DNA from: JANMOK01 sp031415055
GTDB taxonomy: Bacteria > Pseudomonadota > Alphaproteobacteria > Rhodobacterales > Rhodobacteraceae
Direction: 5' to 3'
Length of the DNA: 41,721 nt
Assembly: GCA_031415055.1 (NCBI GenBank)
Contig: JANOQZ010000041.1
Location: 1 to 41,721, forward strand
The notes beneath the pieces were generated by a model. The model was given only the letters and a program-made list of their open reading frames with translations, had not been told where the DNA came from and ran no database searches. A program made the position numbers and the translations under genes. Shown here in pieces: positions 34,391-41,721 of this stretch (positions within the stretch are counted from its first letter, which is position 1; every line of letters begins with the position of its first letter).

Positions 34391-35893
34391 TCAACCGAAA
34401 ACAAAGTCTTTCTGCCCGAAGGCGAAGGGTTCGGTCATCGCGGCAGCGACCACATGAACCGAGATCAGGTCATCGCCAAACCCAATGGCATAGCCGTAAG
34501 TTCGGGTTTGAATGTTCAGTTCCGAAAAATGATGCAGCAGCGAATATTCGGAAAAGTCGATCCGGTCGATGCCAAGCTCAAAATCCATAATCGTGTCGGT
34601 TTTCCCGTCATCGGCGAATTGAAAAATGTCGTTGCCGGGGCCGCCGGTCAGCTTGTCGATGCCCGCGCCGTCATTGAGGCGATCATTGCCCAATGCACCG
34701 CTCAAAATGTCGTTGCCGGCATTGCCGTAGATATCGTTGTCCTTTTCGGTGCCGGTCAAGATATCGACCAAGTCACTGCCGCGCAAAACCGGCCCCAAGG
34801 CACCAAGATTAAGCCGAAAACTGGTAAAACCGCCATCGCCAGCACTGCCGACAATGACTCGGATATTGCCGGGCAAAATTGAGACTTGGATCGAGCTGAC
34901 ATTGTTCAATGTCGCGGTAAAATCATCGGCCAGAGTCGCCAGCACCGACAATTTGCCATAGGGGCTAAGCTGCAGCAGCGTCAGTCCGTCATCGCCGCCC
35001 CCGGCCAAAAGAAAGGTACGACCGGCGAAATAGAATTTTTCCAAGGCTTCGATCTGGCCAAACCTTGTGTCCCGCGTGTCGGTCAACTGATCAACCGGCG
35101 CCAGCATGCCCAGATTGCTGACCGAATAGACGTTCAGCGTGTCGCTGCCAAACGACCCCATGACAACAAAGGCGCGACCGTAAATTTTCACCGATTCCAG
35201 TACCGAGGGTAGGGAATACCCTTCGCCTTCGCTTGGGTTGGATTTATCGGCAAAAACCGGTTTGCCGGTGGCATCAATCACATAGCATTGAATTCCTGGT
35301 TCCAAATCCGCGGCGGTGAACAGAAAATTCTTGCCGAAAAATGATGCCGTTTCGATGTCGCTGACATTCTTCAAATAGGTGGTGGTCGTATCGGCAACGC
35401 CACCTTTTCGCAACAAGGAACCGTCGCTGCCCGCCTCAAACCACTGCAGCCCCGACGCATTCCACCTTGCGGCGTAAACAAAGGTTTTGCCGCCAAGCAA
35501 CAAGCTGTCACTGGTGGAAAAATGCCCGTAATTGGGCAGTCCCGCCCCAGACAGTTTGTGGGTGCCAAACCTGCCGTCATCGAGCAATTGATAGGTCGTT
35601 GCGCCGTTGGCATAGCGACCAGCGGGCAACAGATATGTCCCGCCAGCGTTGGCGAACATGTTGAGATCGACCGTCAAGTCGGTGCTTGTCAGCAGTTCCC
35701 CGGCGATGGATTGGATCGGCACGATACTGCCATCGGCCAGCATTTCAAACGAATTCAAGCCGCCTTCAAATTCGCTTGCTGCATAGATGAAGACCCGCCC
35801 GGCCACTTGGCGAACCCGCAAAGCCGATAGACCCGCCAAAAACATCGACTCCGTATCGGTGACAACCGTTTGTCGGGTAAAAGATGCAACCAT
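34391..35893 (-). CDS. RTX calcium-binding protein with repeat-rich N-terminal region
   Basis: This 500-aa protein has no signal peptide. Residues 1-370 contain repeated units with FVYAAS/FLLAGG cores and a GGL..F pattern, suggesting a beta-propeller. Residues 372-425 hold four RTX-type nonapeptides (GNAGNDILSG, GALGNDRLN, GGPGNDIFQF) that bind calcium. The C-terminal 75 residues probably hold the type I secretion signal. Such proteins leave through a type I secretion system; none is encoded here. The sole gene between tRNA-Ser and ychF, it is common in marine Rhodobacterales, but its ligand is unknown. Confidence 0.88.
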   Translation of the reverse strand: MVASFTRQTVVTDTESMFLAGLSALRVRQVAGRVFIYAASEFEGGLNSFEMLADGSIVPIQSIAGELLTSTDLTVDLNMFANAGGTYLLPAGRYANGATTYQLLDDGRFGTHKLSGAGLPNYGHFSTSDSLLLGGKTFVYAARWNASGLQWFEAGSDGSLLRKGGVADTTTTYLKNVSDIETASFFGKNFLFTAADLEPGIQCYVIDATGKPVFADKSNPSEGEGYSLPSVLESVKIYGRAFVVMGSFGSDTLNVYSVSNLGMLAPVDQLTDTRDTRFGQIEALEKFYFAGRTFLLAGGGDDGLTLLQLSPYGKLSVLATLADDFTATLNNVSSIQVSILPGNIRVIVGSAGDGGFTSFRLNLGALGPVLRGSDLVDILTGTEKDNDIYGNAGNDILSGALGNDRLNDGAGIDKLTGGPGNDIFQFADDGKTDTIMDFELGIDRIDFSEYSLLHHFSELNIQTRTYGYAIGFGDDLISVHVVAAAMTEPFAFGQKDFVFG

Positions 35894-35971
35894 AAGTTCC
35901 GCTCCGCCTAACAGCAGGTTAGCGGGTAAAACTTAACAGTTCGGTAAGCCGTTGATGATTTTGAAAAGCTG

Positions 35972-37069
35972 TCAGGTATTGAACAGGAAATGCAGCACAT
36001 CGCCGTCGGCGACTTCGTAGGTCTTGCCTTCGGATCGCATCTTGCCCGCCACTTTCGCACCCTGTTCGCCATTGCTGGCGACGAAATCGTCATAAGCGAT
36101 GGTTTCCGAACGGATAAACCCCCGTTCAAAATCGCCGTGGATCACCCCCGCCGCCGCAGGTGCAAGCGTGCCTTTGGCAATCGTCCAAGCCCGAGCTTCT
36201 TTCGGACCGACGGTGAAATAGGTCTGCAAACCCAAAAGTTCGTGCCCGGCCACGATTAACCGGTCGAGCCCCGCCTCGTGCAGGCCCATTTCCTCCAAAA
36301 ACATCTGGCGGTCGTCGTCGGACAATTGGCTGATTTCCTCTTCAATTGCCGCCGAAATGACCACCGAAGCCGCACCCTGCGACTTGGCCATTTCAGCCAC
36401 CAGCGCCGAAAATGCGTTACCACTCGCCGCACTTGCTTCTTCGACGTTGCAGACAAAAAGCACGGGCTTAGAGGTCAGAAGTTGCAACGATTTCCATGCC
36501 TTCAGGTCATCTTCCGCAACCGTGATCGTTCGCGCCGGTTCGCCCTTTTCCAAAGCCACTTTCGCCAATAACAACAGTTCGTTCTGCAGTAGCGATTCCT
36601 TGTCACCGCCGCGCAGTTTCCGGCCCAAGTTCTGCAACCGCTTCTCGACGCTTTCCAAATCTGCCAGCATCAATTCGGTTTCAATGGTTTCTGCGTCGGC
36701 GACAGGATCAATCTTGTCCGACACATGGGTGATGTCGCTATCCTCAAAGCAGCGCAGCACATGGGCAATGGCGTCGCATTCGCGGATATTGGCGAGAAAC
36801 TGGTTGCCCAAGCCTTCGCCTTTTGAGGCGCCTTTCACCAGACCGGCAATATCGACAAATGTCATCCGCGTCGGGATGATCTGTTTTGAACCCGCAATAG
36901 CGGCCAAAATATCCAACCGCGCGTCCGGCACCGAAACCTCGCCCACGTTTGGTTCAATGGTGCAAAACGGAAAATTCGCCGCCTGCGCCGCTGCGGTGCG
37001 GGTCAATGCGTTGAATAACGTTGATTTACCGACGTTCGGCAGGCCCACAATTCCGGTCTTAAAGCCCAT
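35972..37069 (-). CDS. ychF: Redox-regulated ATPase YchF (Obg-like)
   Basis: This 365-aa protein has P-loop GLPNVGKST (9-17), switch region PTRMTFVDIAGLVKGASKGEGLG, and CNVEE in place of the GTPase NKxD. That replacement explains the ATP preference of YchF. A coiled-coil insert and the C-terminal TGS domain (ARAWTIAKGTLAPAAAGVIHGDFERGFI) follow, ending in VLHFLFNT. Length matches the family. YchF binds ribosomes and influences the oxidative stress response. Its neighbour rplY is a common companion in this order of bacteria. Confidence 0.97.
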   Translation of the reverse strand: MGFKTGIVGLPNVGKSTLFNALTRTAAAQAANFPFCTIEPNVGEVSVPDARLDILAAIAGSKQIIPTRMTFVDIAGLVKGASKGEGLGNQFLANIRECDAIAHVLRCFEDSDITHVSDKIDPVADAETIETELMLADLESVEKRLQNLGRKLRGGDKESLLQNELLLLAKVALEKGEPARTITVAEDDLKAWKSLQLLTSKPVLFVCNVEEASAASGNAFSALVAEMAKSQGAASVVISAAIEEEISQLSDDDRQMFLEEMGLHEAGLDRLIVAGHELLGLQTYFTVGPKEARAWTIAKGTLAPAAAGVIHGDFERGFIRSETIAYDDFVASNGEQGAKVAGKMRSEGKTYEVADGDVLHFLFNT

Positions 37070-37191
37070 CGCCGGACCCTTTCAAAGCTGACTCGTGCGG
37101 CTTCTAGTGGCAGGGCACGGTTTTCTCAAGCGCTGGCATTGATTTTCCTGTCACGGTCAAGCAAAGCAAACCGTAGATCACAGGAATCCCG

Positions 37192-37983
37192 ATGACCCGA
37201 ATTGATGCCACGTTTGCCAATCTTAAATCGCAAAACAAATCCGCCTTTGTTGCCTTCATCATGGCGGGCGATCCTGGCTACGCAGGTTCGCTTGAAATCA
37301 TGCGCGGCCTGCCCGCTGCTGGTGCCGACATCATCGAACTTGGCATGCCCTTCACCGACCCGATGGCCGACGGTGTTGCCATTCAGCTTGCCGGACACCG
37401 GGCGCTGGAAGCGGGGATGACACTGGCAAAAACATTGAGGATGGTCGCTGAGTTCCGCAGCCAAGACACCACGACCCCGGTTGTATTGATGGGCTATTAC
37501 AATCCGATCTATTCGATGGGGGTGCCCGCCTTTCTGACAGCCGCCAAATCCTCTGGCGTTGACGGCCTGATCATCGTCGATCTGCCGCCCGAAGAAGATG
37601 ACGAACTTTGCTTGCCAGCCCAAGCTGCTGGCCTCAACTTCATCCGCCTTGCGACCCCGACGACTGATGCCAAACGCCTGCCCAAAGTGCTGCAAAACAC
37701 TTCGGGCTTTGTCTATTACGTCTCGATCACCGGCATCACCGGGGCGGCTGAGGTGCAAGCCGATCTGGTCAAGCCCGAAGTCGCCCGCATCAAAGCCGCA
37801 ACCCACCTGCCCGTTGTGGTTGGCTTTGGCATCAAAACCCCCGAAACCGCCCGCGCTATCGCCCAAATTGCCGATGGCGCCGTTGTCGGCTCCGCTATTG
37901 TTGCGCTGGCCGGGGCGGGGAAATCACCCGGAGAGATATTGGCTTTTGTGAAAGCGCTAGCTGACGGGGCGCATGGCGAGTGA
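37192..37983 (+). CDS. trpA: Tryptophan synthase alpha subunit
   Basis: This 263-aa TIM-barrel enzyme cleaves indole-3-glycerol phosphate to indole and glyceraldehyde 3-phosphate. The catalytic Glu49 and Asp60 are visible in IIELGMPFTDPMADGVAIQ, and the phosphate site in VSITGITGA and GFGIKTPETA. The partner gene trpB is not adjacent, and trpA stands alone between ychF and the HicBA-like pair. The family is unmistakable and the length normal. Start ATG is preceded by AGGAA at a short distance. Confidence 0.97.
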   Translation: MTRIDATFANLKSQNKSAFVAFIMAGDPGYAGSLEIMRGLPAAGADIIELGMPFTDPMADGVAIQLAGHRALEAGMTLAKTLRMVAEFRSQDTTTPVVLMGYYNPIYSMGVPAFLTAAKSSGVDGLIIVDLPPEEDDELCLPAQAAGLNFIRLATPTTDAKRLPKVLQNTSGFVYYVSITGITGAAEVQADLVKPEVARIKAATHLPVVVGFGIKTPETARAIAQIADGAVVGSAIVALAGAGKSPGEILAFVKALADGAHGE

Positions 37984-38155
37984 GGGTTTTCATGTTGACC
38001 GATAACCCTCGTGCGGGTGCAGTTAATTTGCGCGGTTTCACCTTACCTTAACTGAATCCTTGCCATAACATAATTCAGGGCCATATTGTTGTCTGAGTCC
38101 TAAACTACAAATGCTGTGGTTTGAACGGCAACCGAGGGTGCTTGGAGCTTTAGAA

Positions 38156-38413
38156 ATGTCGAAAAAGCGCACCTACTTCGTCAAGGCGATATGGGACAAG
38201 GAAGCCAAAGTTTTCTATTCTGAAAGCGACATTATTGGTTTCCACATCGAGGCAGAAACTGTCGAAGAATTTGAAGCTTTGATCTACAGCGAAGCTCTGG
38301 ATCTCGTTATTGCTAACCATATTACCAAGCGCGACCTTGAACGAAAATCACTCGTTGATTTGATACCAGCAATTGTTTGGCAACGCCCGGAATTGACCTC
38401 TGCGGCAGCTTAG
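38156..38413 (+). CDS. HicB-like antitoxin (DUF1902 type)
   Basis: This 85-aa protein begins MSKKRTYFVKAIWDKEAKVF and continues SESDIIGFHIEAETVEEFEAL, matching the DUF1902/HicB-like antitoxin core. GGAG precedes the ATG by eight bases. The stop lies 2 bases before the putative toxin start. Such antitoxins neutralise the HicA nuclease and often repress their own promoter. There is no DNA-binding domain after residue 60, so autoregulation would need other elements. Confidence 0.85.
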   Translation: MSKKRTYFVKAIWDKEAKVFYSESDIIGFHIEAETVEEFEALIYSEALDLVIANHITKRDLERKSLVDLIPAIVWQRPELTSAAA

Positions 38414-38415
38414 TT

Positions 38416-38613
38416 GTGGCCAAAAGCTTCTACTCAATAGTTGTTTCCGAGTTGATTCGTTTGGGTTTTCAGCAAAGAAAGGGCGGAAAAGGTTCGCATG
38501 AAAAATGGAGCCATCCCGACAGCGGTATTACCACAATCGTCCCACGCAATCTCAAAAGCCGCCACACTGCGAACGCGATTTTGAAGGACGTCAGATCAAG
38601 CAAAAGAGTTTGA
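38416..38613 (+). CDS. HicA-like toxin
   Basis: This 65-aa protein (MAKSFYSIVVSELIRLGF, then GSHEKWSHP with the probable catalytic His28, and a C-terminal VPRNLKSRHTANAILKDV) is a HicA mRNA interferase. The GTG start at 38416 follows the antitoxin stop with a 2-base gap. The stop codon abuts that of lutC on the opposite strand with no spacer. The order antitoxin then toxin differs from the common hicAB order but is usual for the DUF1902 group. Confidence 0.87.
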   Translation: MAKSFYSIVVSELIRLGFQQRKGGKGSHEKWSHPDSGITTIVPRNLKSRHTANAILKDVRSSKRV

Positions 38614-39228
38614 TCAAGCCACCAAAAACACATGTACCGCTATGGGTCCATGCGCACCCAGTTGAATCTTTTGGCCGATGTCGGCCGATCTTGACGGGCC
38701 GGTGATCAAATTTATCGTACGCGGGTCAAGCCCTCGACGGCGAAATTCGGCCCACATATCCTCAAAACCGCCCATCACATCGGCCTCACGCACCACCATG
38801 AAATGCGTTTCGCCGAGGAACGCCAGCGTTACCGGGTTGTCCGCGCCAGAGGTCAAGACCAAAGTCCCGGTTTCCGCCATGCCCATTTCGGCACGCGAAA
38901 GCGTCACCGGCTCCTCCATCCGCCCGACCCCCACCGAAGTCTCAATCGTGCCCCAGCGCAGGTTTTGAAATATCGGATCGGCTCCGTGCCGCACCGAGGC
39001 GGGCAAATTGCGACTGCGCAATTCATGCGCCACTGCCTTAGTTAAATCCGCTATTGTCGCAATCCGGCTGATCGTTGCCGCCGATGCCTCGACCTTGCTT
39101 ACGAATTGCGAAATCCGCACCAACCCCGTGGTCGCCGCCATAGCGGGAACAGGCAGCGGGGCCAAAATACCTGAATCGGGTTTGGCGGTCTTGCGTACCC
39201 GCGCCAATATCCGGTCTCGTGCTGTCAC
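38614..39228 (-). CDS. lutC: Lactate utilisation protein C (LUD domain)
   Basis: This 204-aa protein has the LUD-domain motif TVGVGRMEEPVTLSRAEMGMAETGTLVLTSGADN-type segment (here ETSVGVGRMEEPV and MGMAETGTLVLTSG) and the tail ITGPSRSADIGQKIQLGAHGP. It is a subunit of the LutABC / LldEFG complex that oxidises L-lactate with iron-sulfur clusters. Its start overlaps the lutB stop by 4 bases. It ends exactly at the HicA stop, leaving no room for a separate terminator. Confidence 0.93.
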   Translation of the reverse strand: MTARDRILARVRKTAKPDSGILAPLPVPAMAATTGLVRISQFVSKVEASAATISRIATIADLTKAVAHELRSRNLPASVRHGADPIFQNLRWGTIETSVGVGRMEEPVTLSRAEMGMAETGTLVLTSGADNPVTLAFLGETHFMVVREADVMGGFEDMWAEFRRRGLDPRTINLITGPSRSADIGQKIQLGAHGPIAVHVFLVA

Positions 39229-40640
39229 TTGCGGCCCCGAATTTGCGCCATGAAAGTCTTGCCCGCTGGCAACGGAAAATCACGATATTCCGTCCAGCCC
39301 GCCGCCAGCGGCAGTTTGCGCAACGAACCTTTTCCCATCAGCCGCAAAACCCGCATGCCAACGGCTGTGCCGAACCGATAGGCCCAAGGCCGTTTGACAA
39401 AAAACGCCCAGAACCCCAGCCCCCAGCGCACGGTCGAGGGCGTCAGCCGTTTCTCAAATTCGCGCTCGCGCCAATGCCGCATCATTTTGGGCAAAGGTAT
39501 TTTCATCGGGCAGACTTCCTCGCAACGCCCGCAAAAGGTCGAGGCATTCGGCAACTGCCCGCCTTGCTCCACCCCAATAAGCGACGGCGTGAGTACCGCC
39601 CCCATCGGCCCCGGATAGACCCAGCCATAGGCGTGCCCACCTACGGCCTGATAGACTGGGCAGTGGTTCATGCAAGCACCGCAGCGAATGCAACGCAGCA
39701 TGTCCTGAAACTCGGTGCCCAACATGTTGGTGCGGCCATTATCGAGCAGCACAACGTGGTATTCCAACGGCCCGTCCGGATCGCCGACCCGCCGTGGTCC
39801 GCTGGAAAACGTGGTGTATACTGTTATATTCTGCCCCGTTGCCGATCGCGCCAAAACCCGCAAAATGGTCGAGGCATCATCCAGTGTCGGCACGATCTTT
39901 TCGATACTGGCCAGCACGATGTGCACGCGTGGCAGCGACTGCGACAAATCACCGTTGCCCTCGTTGGTGACGATGATCGAATGCCCGGTTTCCGCGACCA
40001 GCATATTCGCGCCGGTAATCCCCACTTCCGCCTGAAAATACTTTTCGCGCAGCACCGAACGCGCTTCCAACAGCATCGTGTCCAACCCTGACAAATCGCG
40101 GTCCTTCGGCAAATGGGTGTGTGCTTTGCGAAATTCCTTCGCCACTTCCGCTTCGGTTACATGTATCGCCGGGGCGATGATGTGGCTGGGGGTTTCACCG
40201 CGCAACTGGATGATATATTCGCCCAGATCCGTTTCAACCGGCGTGATGCCATTCGCCGTCAAAAAGTCGTTGATCCCGCATTCCTCCGAGATCATCGTTT
40301 TGCCTTTGTTCACCGCCTTGGCTCCGGCCTTGCGGCACAAATCCAGTACGATTTTCTGCACATCTTCCGCCGTTTCGGCCCAATGCACATGGCCACCGGA
40401 CGCGATTACGTTACGCTCATACTGCTCCAGATAATCGCCCAAATGGCCCAACACATGGTCTTTCAGCGCCTTCGACTGCTCGCGCAACGCATCAAACTCC
40501 GGCACGGCGTCAACCGCTGTTTGGCGTTTCTCCACAAACCCGCCCCGCGCACCGCGTAGGGCGCTTTGCAAATTGACGTTGGCCAATGCAGCAACCGAGT
40601 TGGCCTTGAACGCGGCACTGGTGGGTTCGTGCAAACTCAT
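39225..40640 (-). CDS. lutB: Lactate utilisation protein B, iron-sulfur subunit
   Basis: This 471-aa protein has an LUD domain (residues 60-290) and a ferredoxin-like region. Cys317, Cys320, Cys323 and Cys327 in CIRCGACMNHCP form the first [4Fe-4S] set and Cys370, Cys373 and Cys377 in CGRCEEVCPMKIPLP belong to the second. A DUF3390-type C-terminal region follows. It carries electrons in LutABC-type lactate oxidation. The 4-base overlaps with lutA and lutC show a tight operon. Confidence 0.95.
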   Translation of the reverse strand: MSLHEPTSAAFKANSVAALANVNLQSALRGARGGFVEKRQTAVDAVPEFDALREQSKALKDHVLGHLGDYLEQYERNVIASGGHVHWAETAEDVQKIVLDLCRKAGAKAVNKGKTMISEECGINDFLTANGITPVETDLGEYIIQLRGETPSHIIAPAIHVTEAEVAKEFRKAHTHLPKDRDLSGLDTMLLEARSVLREKYFQAEVGITGANMLVAETGHSIIVTNEGNGDLSQSLPRVHIVLASIEKIVPTLDDASTILRVLARSATGQNITVYTTFSSGPRRVGDPDGPLEYHVVLLDNGRTNMLGTEFQDMLRCIRCGACMNHCPVYQAVGGHAYGWVYPGPMGAVLTPSLIGVEQGGQLPNASTFCGRCEEVCPMKIPLPKMMRHWREREFEKRLTPSTVRWGLGFWAFFVKRPWAYRFGTAVGMRVLRLMGKGSLRKLPLAAGWTEYRDFPLPAGKTFMAQIRGRK

Positions 40641-41392
40641 GCTTCACCTATTGTGGGGCCACTAACATCACCAGCCAGCACTTCAACCACATGCCGCACC
40701 CGCATATTCCGCCCCTCGCGCCGGGCTTTGCCTGCCATGTTCATCAAACAGCCCAAATCCCCCGCCAGCAACAATTCCGCCCCCGTCGCAGCCGCATTCG
40801 CGGTTTTATCCGATACCATCACATTGGAAATGTTTGGGTATTTCACGCAAAACGTGCCGCCAAAGCCGCAACAGACATCGGCCTCCATCATCTCGCGCAG
40901 TTCCAATCCCGCGACCGATGCCAACAATCGGCGCGGTTGCTGTTTCACCCCCAACGCCCGCAAACCCGAGCAGGCATCGTGATAGGTCGCCACAACCGGC
41001 AGAGCGGATTCCACCGACTTTACCCCCATTACATCGGTCAAAAACGAGACAATTTCATGCGTTTTCGCGCCCATAGCCAAAGCCCGCGGGTGCCAAGGAT
41101 CTGTCACGTCGAACATCGCCACATAATCCTGCGCCAATGTAGCGCCGCACGAACCCGACGGGGCGACCACAAAATCAAACCCCTCAAATTCCGCGATCAC
41201 CTGCCGGGCAATCGCCTTGGCCGTTTCCCGGTCGCCGGAATTCCACGCCGGCTGCCCGCAACAGGTCTGGCCACGCGGCACGATAACTTCGCAACCTGCA
41301 TCCTCCAGCAACTTGATGCTCGCAAAGCCGATGGACGGGCGAAACATGTCAACCAGACAGGTCACAAACAAAGCTACGCGCGGTTTGGCCAT
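40637..41392 (-). CDS. lutA: Lactate utilisation protein A (CCG-domain subunit)
   Basis: This 251-aa protein has the two cysteine-rich CCG domains: CEVIVPRGQTCCGQPAWNSG and, later, EADVCCGFGGTFCVKYP. The CCG motif is typical of heterodisulfide-reductase-like and glycolate-oxidase GlpC-like iron-sulfur subunits. With lutB and lutC it forms the L-lactate oxidation complex. First gene of the operon; the promoter must lie in the 171-bp gap shared with divergent rplY. Confidence 0.94.
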   Translation of the reverse strand: MAKPRVALFVTCLVDMFRPSIGFASIKLLEDAGCEVIVPRGQTCCGQPAWNSGDRETAKAIARQVIAEFEGFDFVVAPSGSCGATLAQDYVAMFDVTDPWHPRALAMGAKTHEIVSFLTDVMGVKSVESALPVVATYHDACSGLRALGVKQQPRRLLASVAGLELREMMEADVCCGFGGTFCVKYPNISNVMVSDKTANAAATGAELLLAGDLGCLMNMAGKARREGRNMRVRHVVEVLAGDVSGPTIGEA

Positions 41393-41563
41393 GCAATCGG
41401 ACCCTCAAAAAGCTGTCTCAAAATGGTTAGCCAGCGGCCTATCCCCGCACAAGAGCTAAACCCGCGAATCCGCTTTCCAAATCCAAACTCATCGCCTATA
41501 CGCACGCCTTCACGCGGCACTTACACCCTTGGAGGATTGCCGCAATTGCTTAAGGAGCAACCA

Positions 41564-41721
41564 ATGGCTGAGGCACCAGTACTCAACGCCACGGTTCGTG
41601 AACGCAGCGGCAAGGGGGCCGCACGCACAGCGAGACGGGAAGGGCAAGTGCCCGGCGTTATCTATGGTGGCGGCGTCGAGCCTGCCAACATCAACATCAA
41701 ATTCAACGAATTGTTCAAGCA
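41564..41721 (+). CDS. rplY: 50S ribosomal protein L25/CTC, 5' part only
   Basis: The first 52 residues are visible (MAEAPVLNATVRERSGKG, AARTARREGQVPGVIYGGG); the gene runs off the window end. This is the N-terminal 5S rRNA-binding domain of L25, probably the longer CTC form common in alphaproteobacteria. AAGGAG precedes the ATG at a proper distance. It lies divergent to lutA. A pth gene usually follows. Confidence 0.95.
   Translation, partial: MAEAPVLNATVRERSGKGAARTARREGQVPGVIYGGGVEPANINIKFNELFK

Noticed and set aside
37982..38010. GAGGGTT / AACCCTC inverted repeat after trpA as a terminator
   Set aside because: The 15-base loop and lack of a T run make it weak; it may still stall polymerase but I do not annotate it.
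1..41721. CRISPR array or cas genes
   Set aside because: No array of regularly spaced palindromic repeats and no Cas protein motif was seen anywhere in the window.

Overview
The window reads as a chromosomal stretch of an alphaproteobacterium, most likely Rhodobacterales (Roseobacter group). This rests on codon use, on the Rhodobacterales-like core genes at the right end (ychF, trpA, lutABC, rplY), and on the recombinase, DUF2924 and ParB-methyltransferase modules typical of this order. Species cannot be named from the sequence alone. The left three quarters (about 1-34,230) is a layered accessory region. The right quarter (34,391 to the end) is ordinary chromosome, and tRNA-Ser(GCT) lies at the boundary.

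Region 1 (1-12,920) is a chain of metabolic cargo blocks. Each block is bounded by a fragment of the same small serine recombinase gene, always on the minus strand: a sliver at 1-40, frameshifted 3' ends near 7,945-8,160 and 10,859-11,065, and one intact copy at 12,177-12,920. The cargo is (i) a LacI-regulated carbohydrate ABC importer with an NAD(P)-type dehydrogenase and a TIM-barrel isomerase, preceded by a decayed IS21 istA; (ii) a nitronate-monooxygenase-like flavoprotein with a frameshifted 2-keto-4-pentenoate hydratase; and (iii) a secreted beta-propeller protein.

Region 2 (13,076-22,996) is phage- or satellite-like. A minus-strand block encodes a ParB/DNA-methyltransferase fusion and two small-terminase-like proteins, with no large terminase, capsid or tail gene. 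A plus-strand operon encodes an AlpA/excisionase-like HTH protein, a P4/D5-type primase-helicase, a small protein, DUF2924, a large serine recombinase and an HTH protein; the first five are joined by 4-base overlaps. Upstream of that operon lies an iteron array: two pairs of TTTGTCAGG, each pair with 20-bp spacing, around a hairpin. Between the two blocks sits a compact two-gene operon (15,974-18,639). It encodes a 258-aa protein that starts Met-Gly and a 629-aa protein with a QueC-like (7-deazaguanine synthase) PP-loop domain and a C-terminal winged helix. It looks like the QatB/QatC half of a Qat-type defence system without the ATPase and nuclease, and it is the best candidate here for a little-described system.

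Region 3 (23,232-32,749) is a defence operon of the Mza / MORC-MutL restriction type: 5-methylcytosine methyltransferase, GHKL (MutL/MORC-like) ATPase, Z1-domain helicase-like protein, PD-(D/E)XK-motif protein (DUF4420) and AIPR protein, with a divergent vsr mismatch endonuclease. The ATPase gene carries one -1 frameshift at a short A/T run. A truncated, catalytically damaged tyrosine recombinase (32,853-33,095) and a hypothetical gene separate this block from tRNA-Ser.

Region 4 (34,391-41,721) holds an RTX calcium-binding protein with a repeat-rich N-terminal half, ychF, trpA, a HicBA-like toxin-antitoxin pair, the lactate-utilisation operon lutABC and the start of rplY (ribosomal protein L25/CTC).
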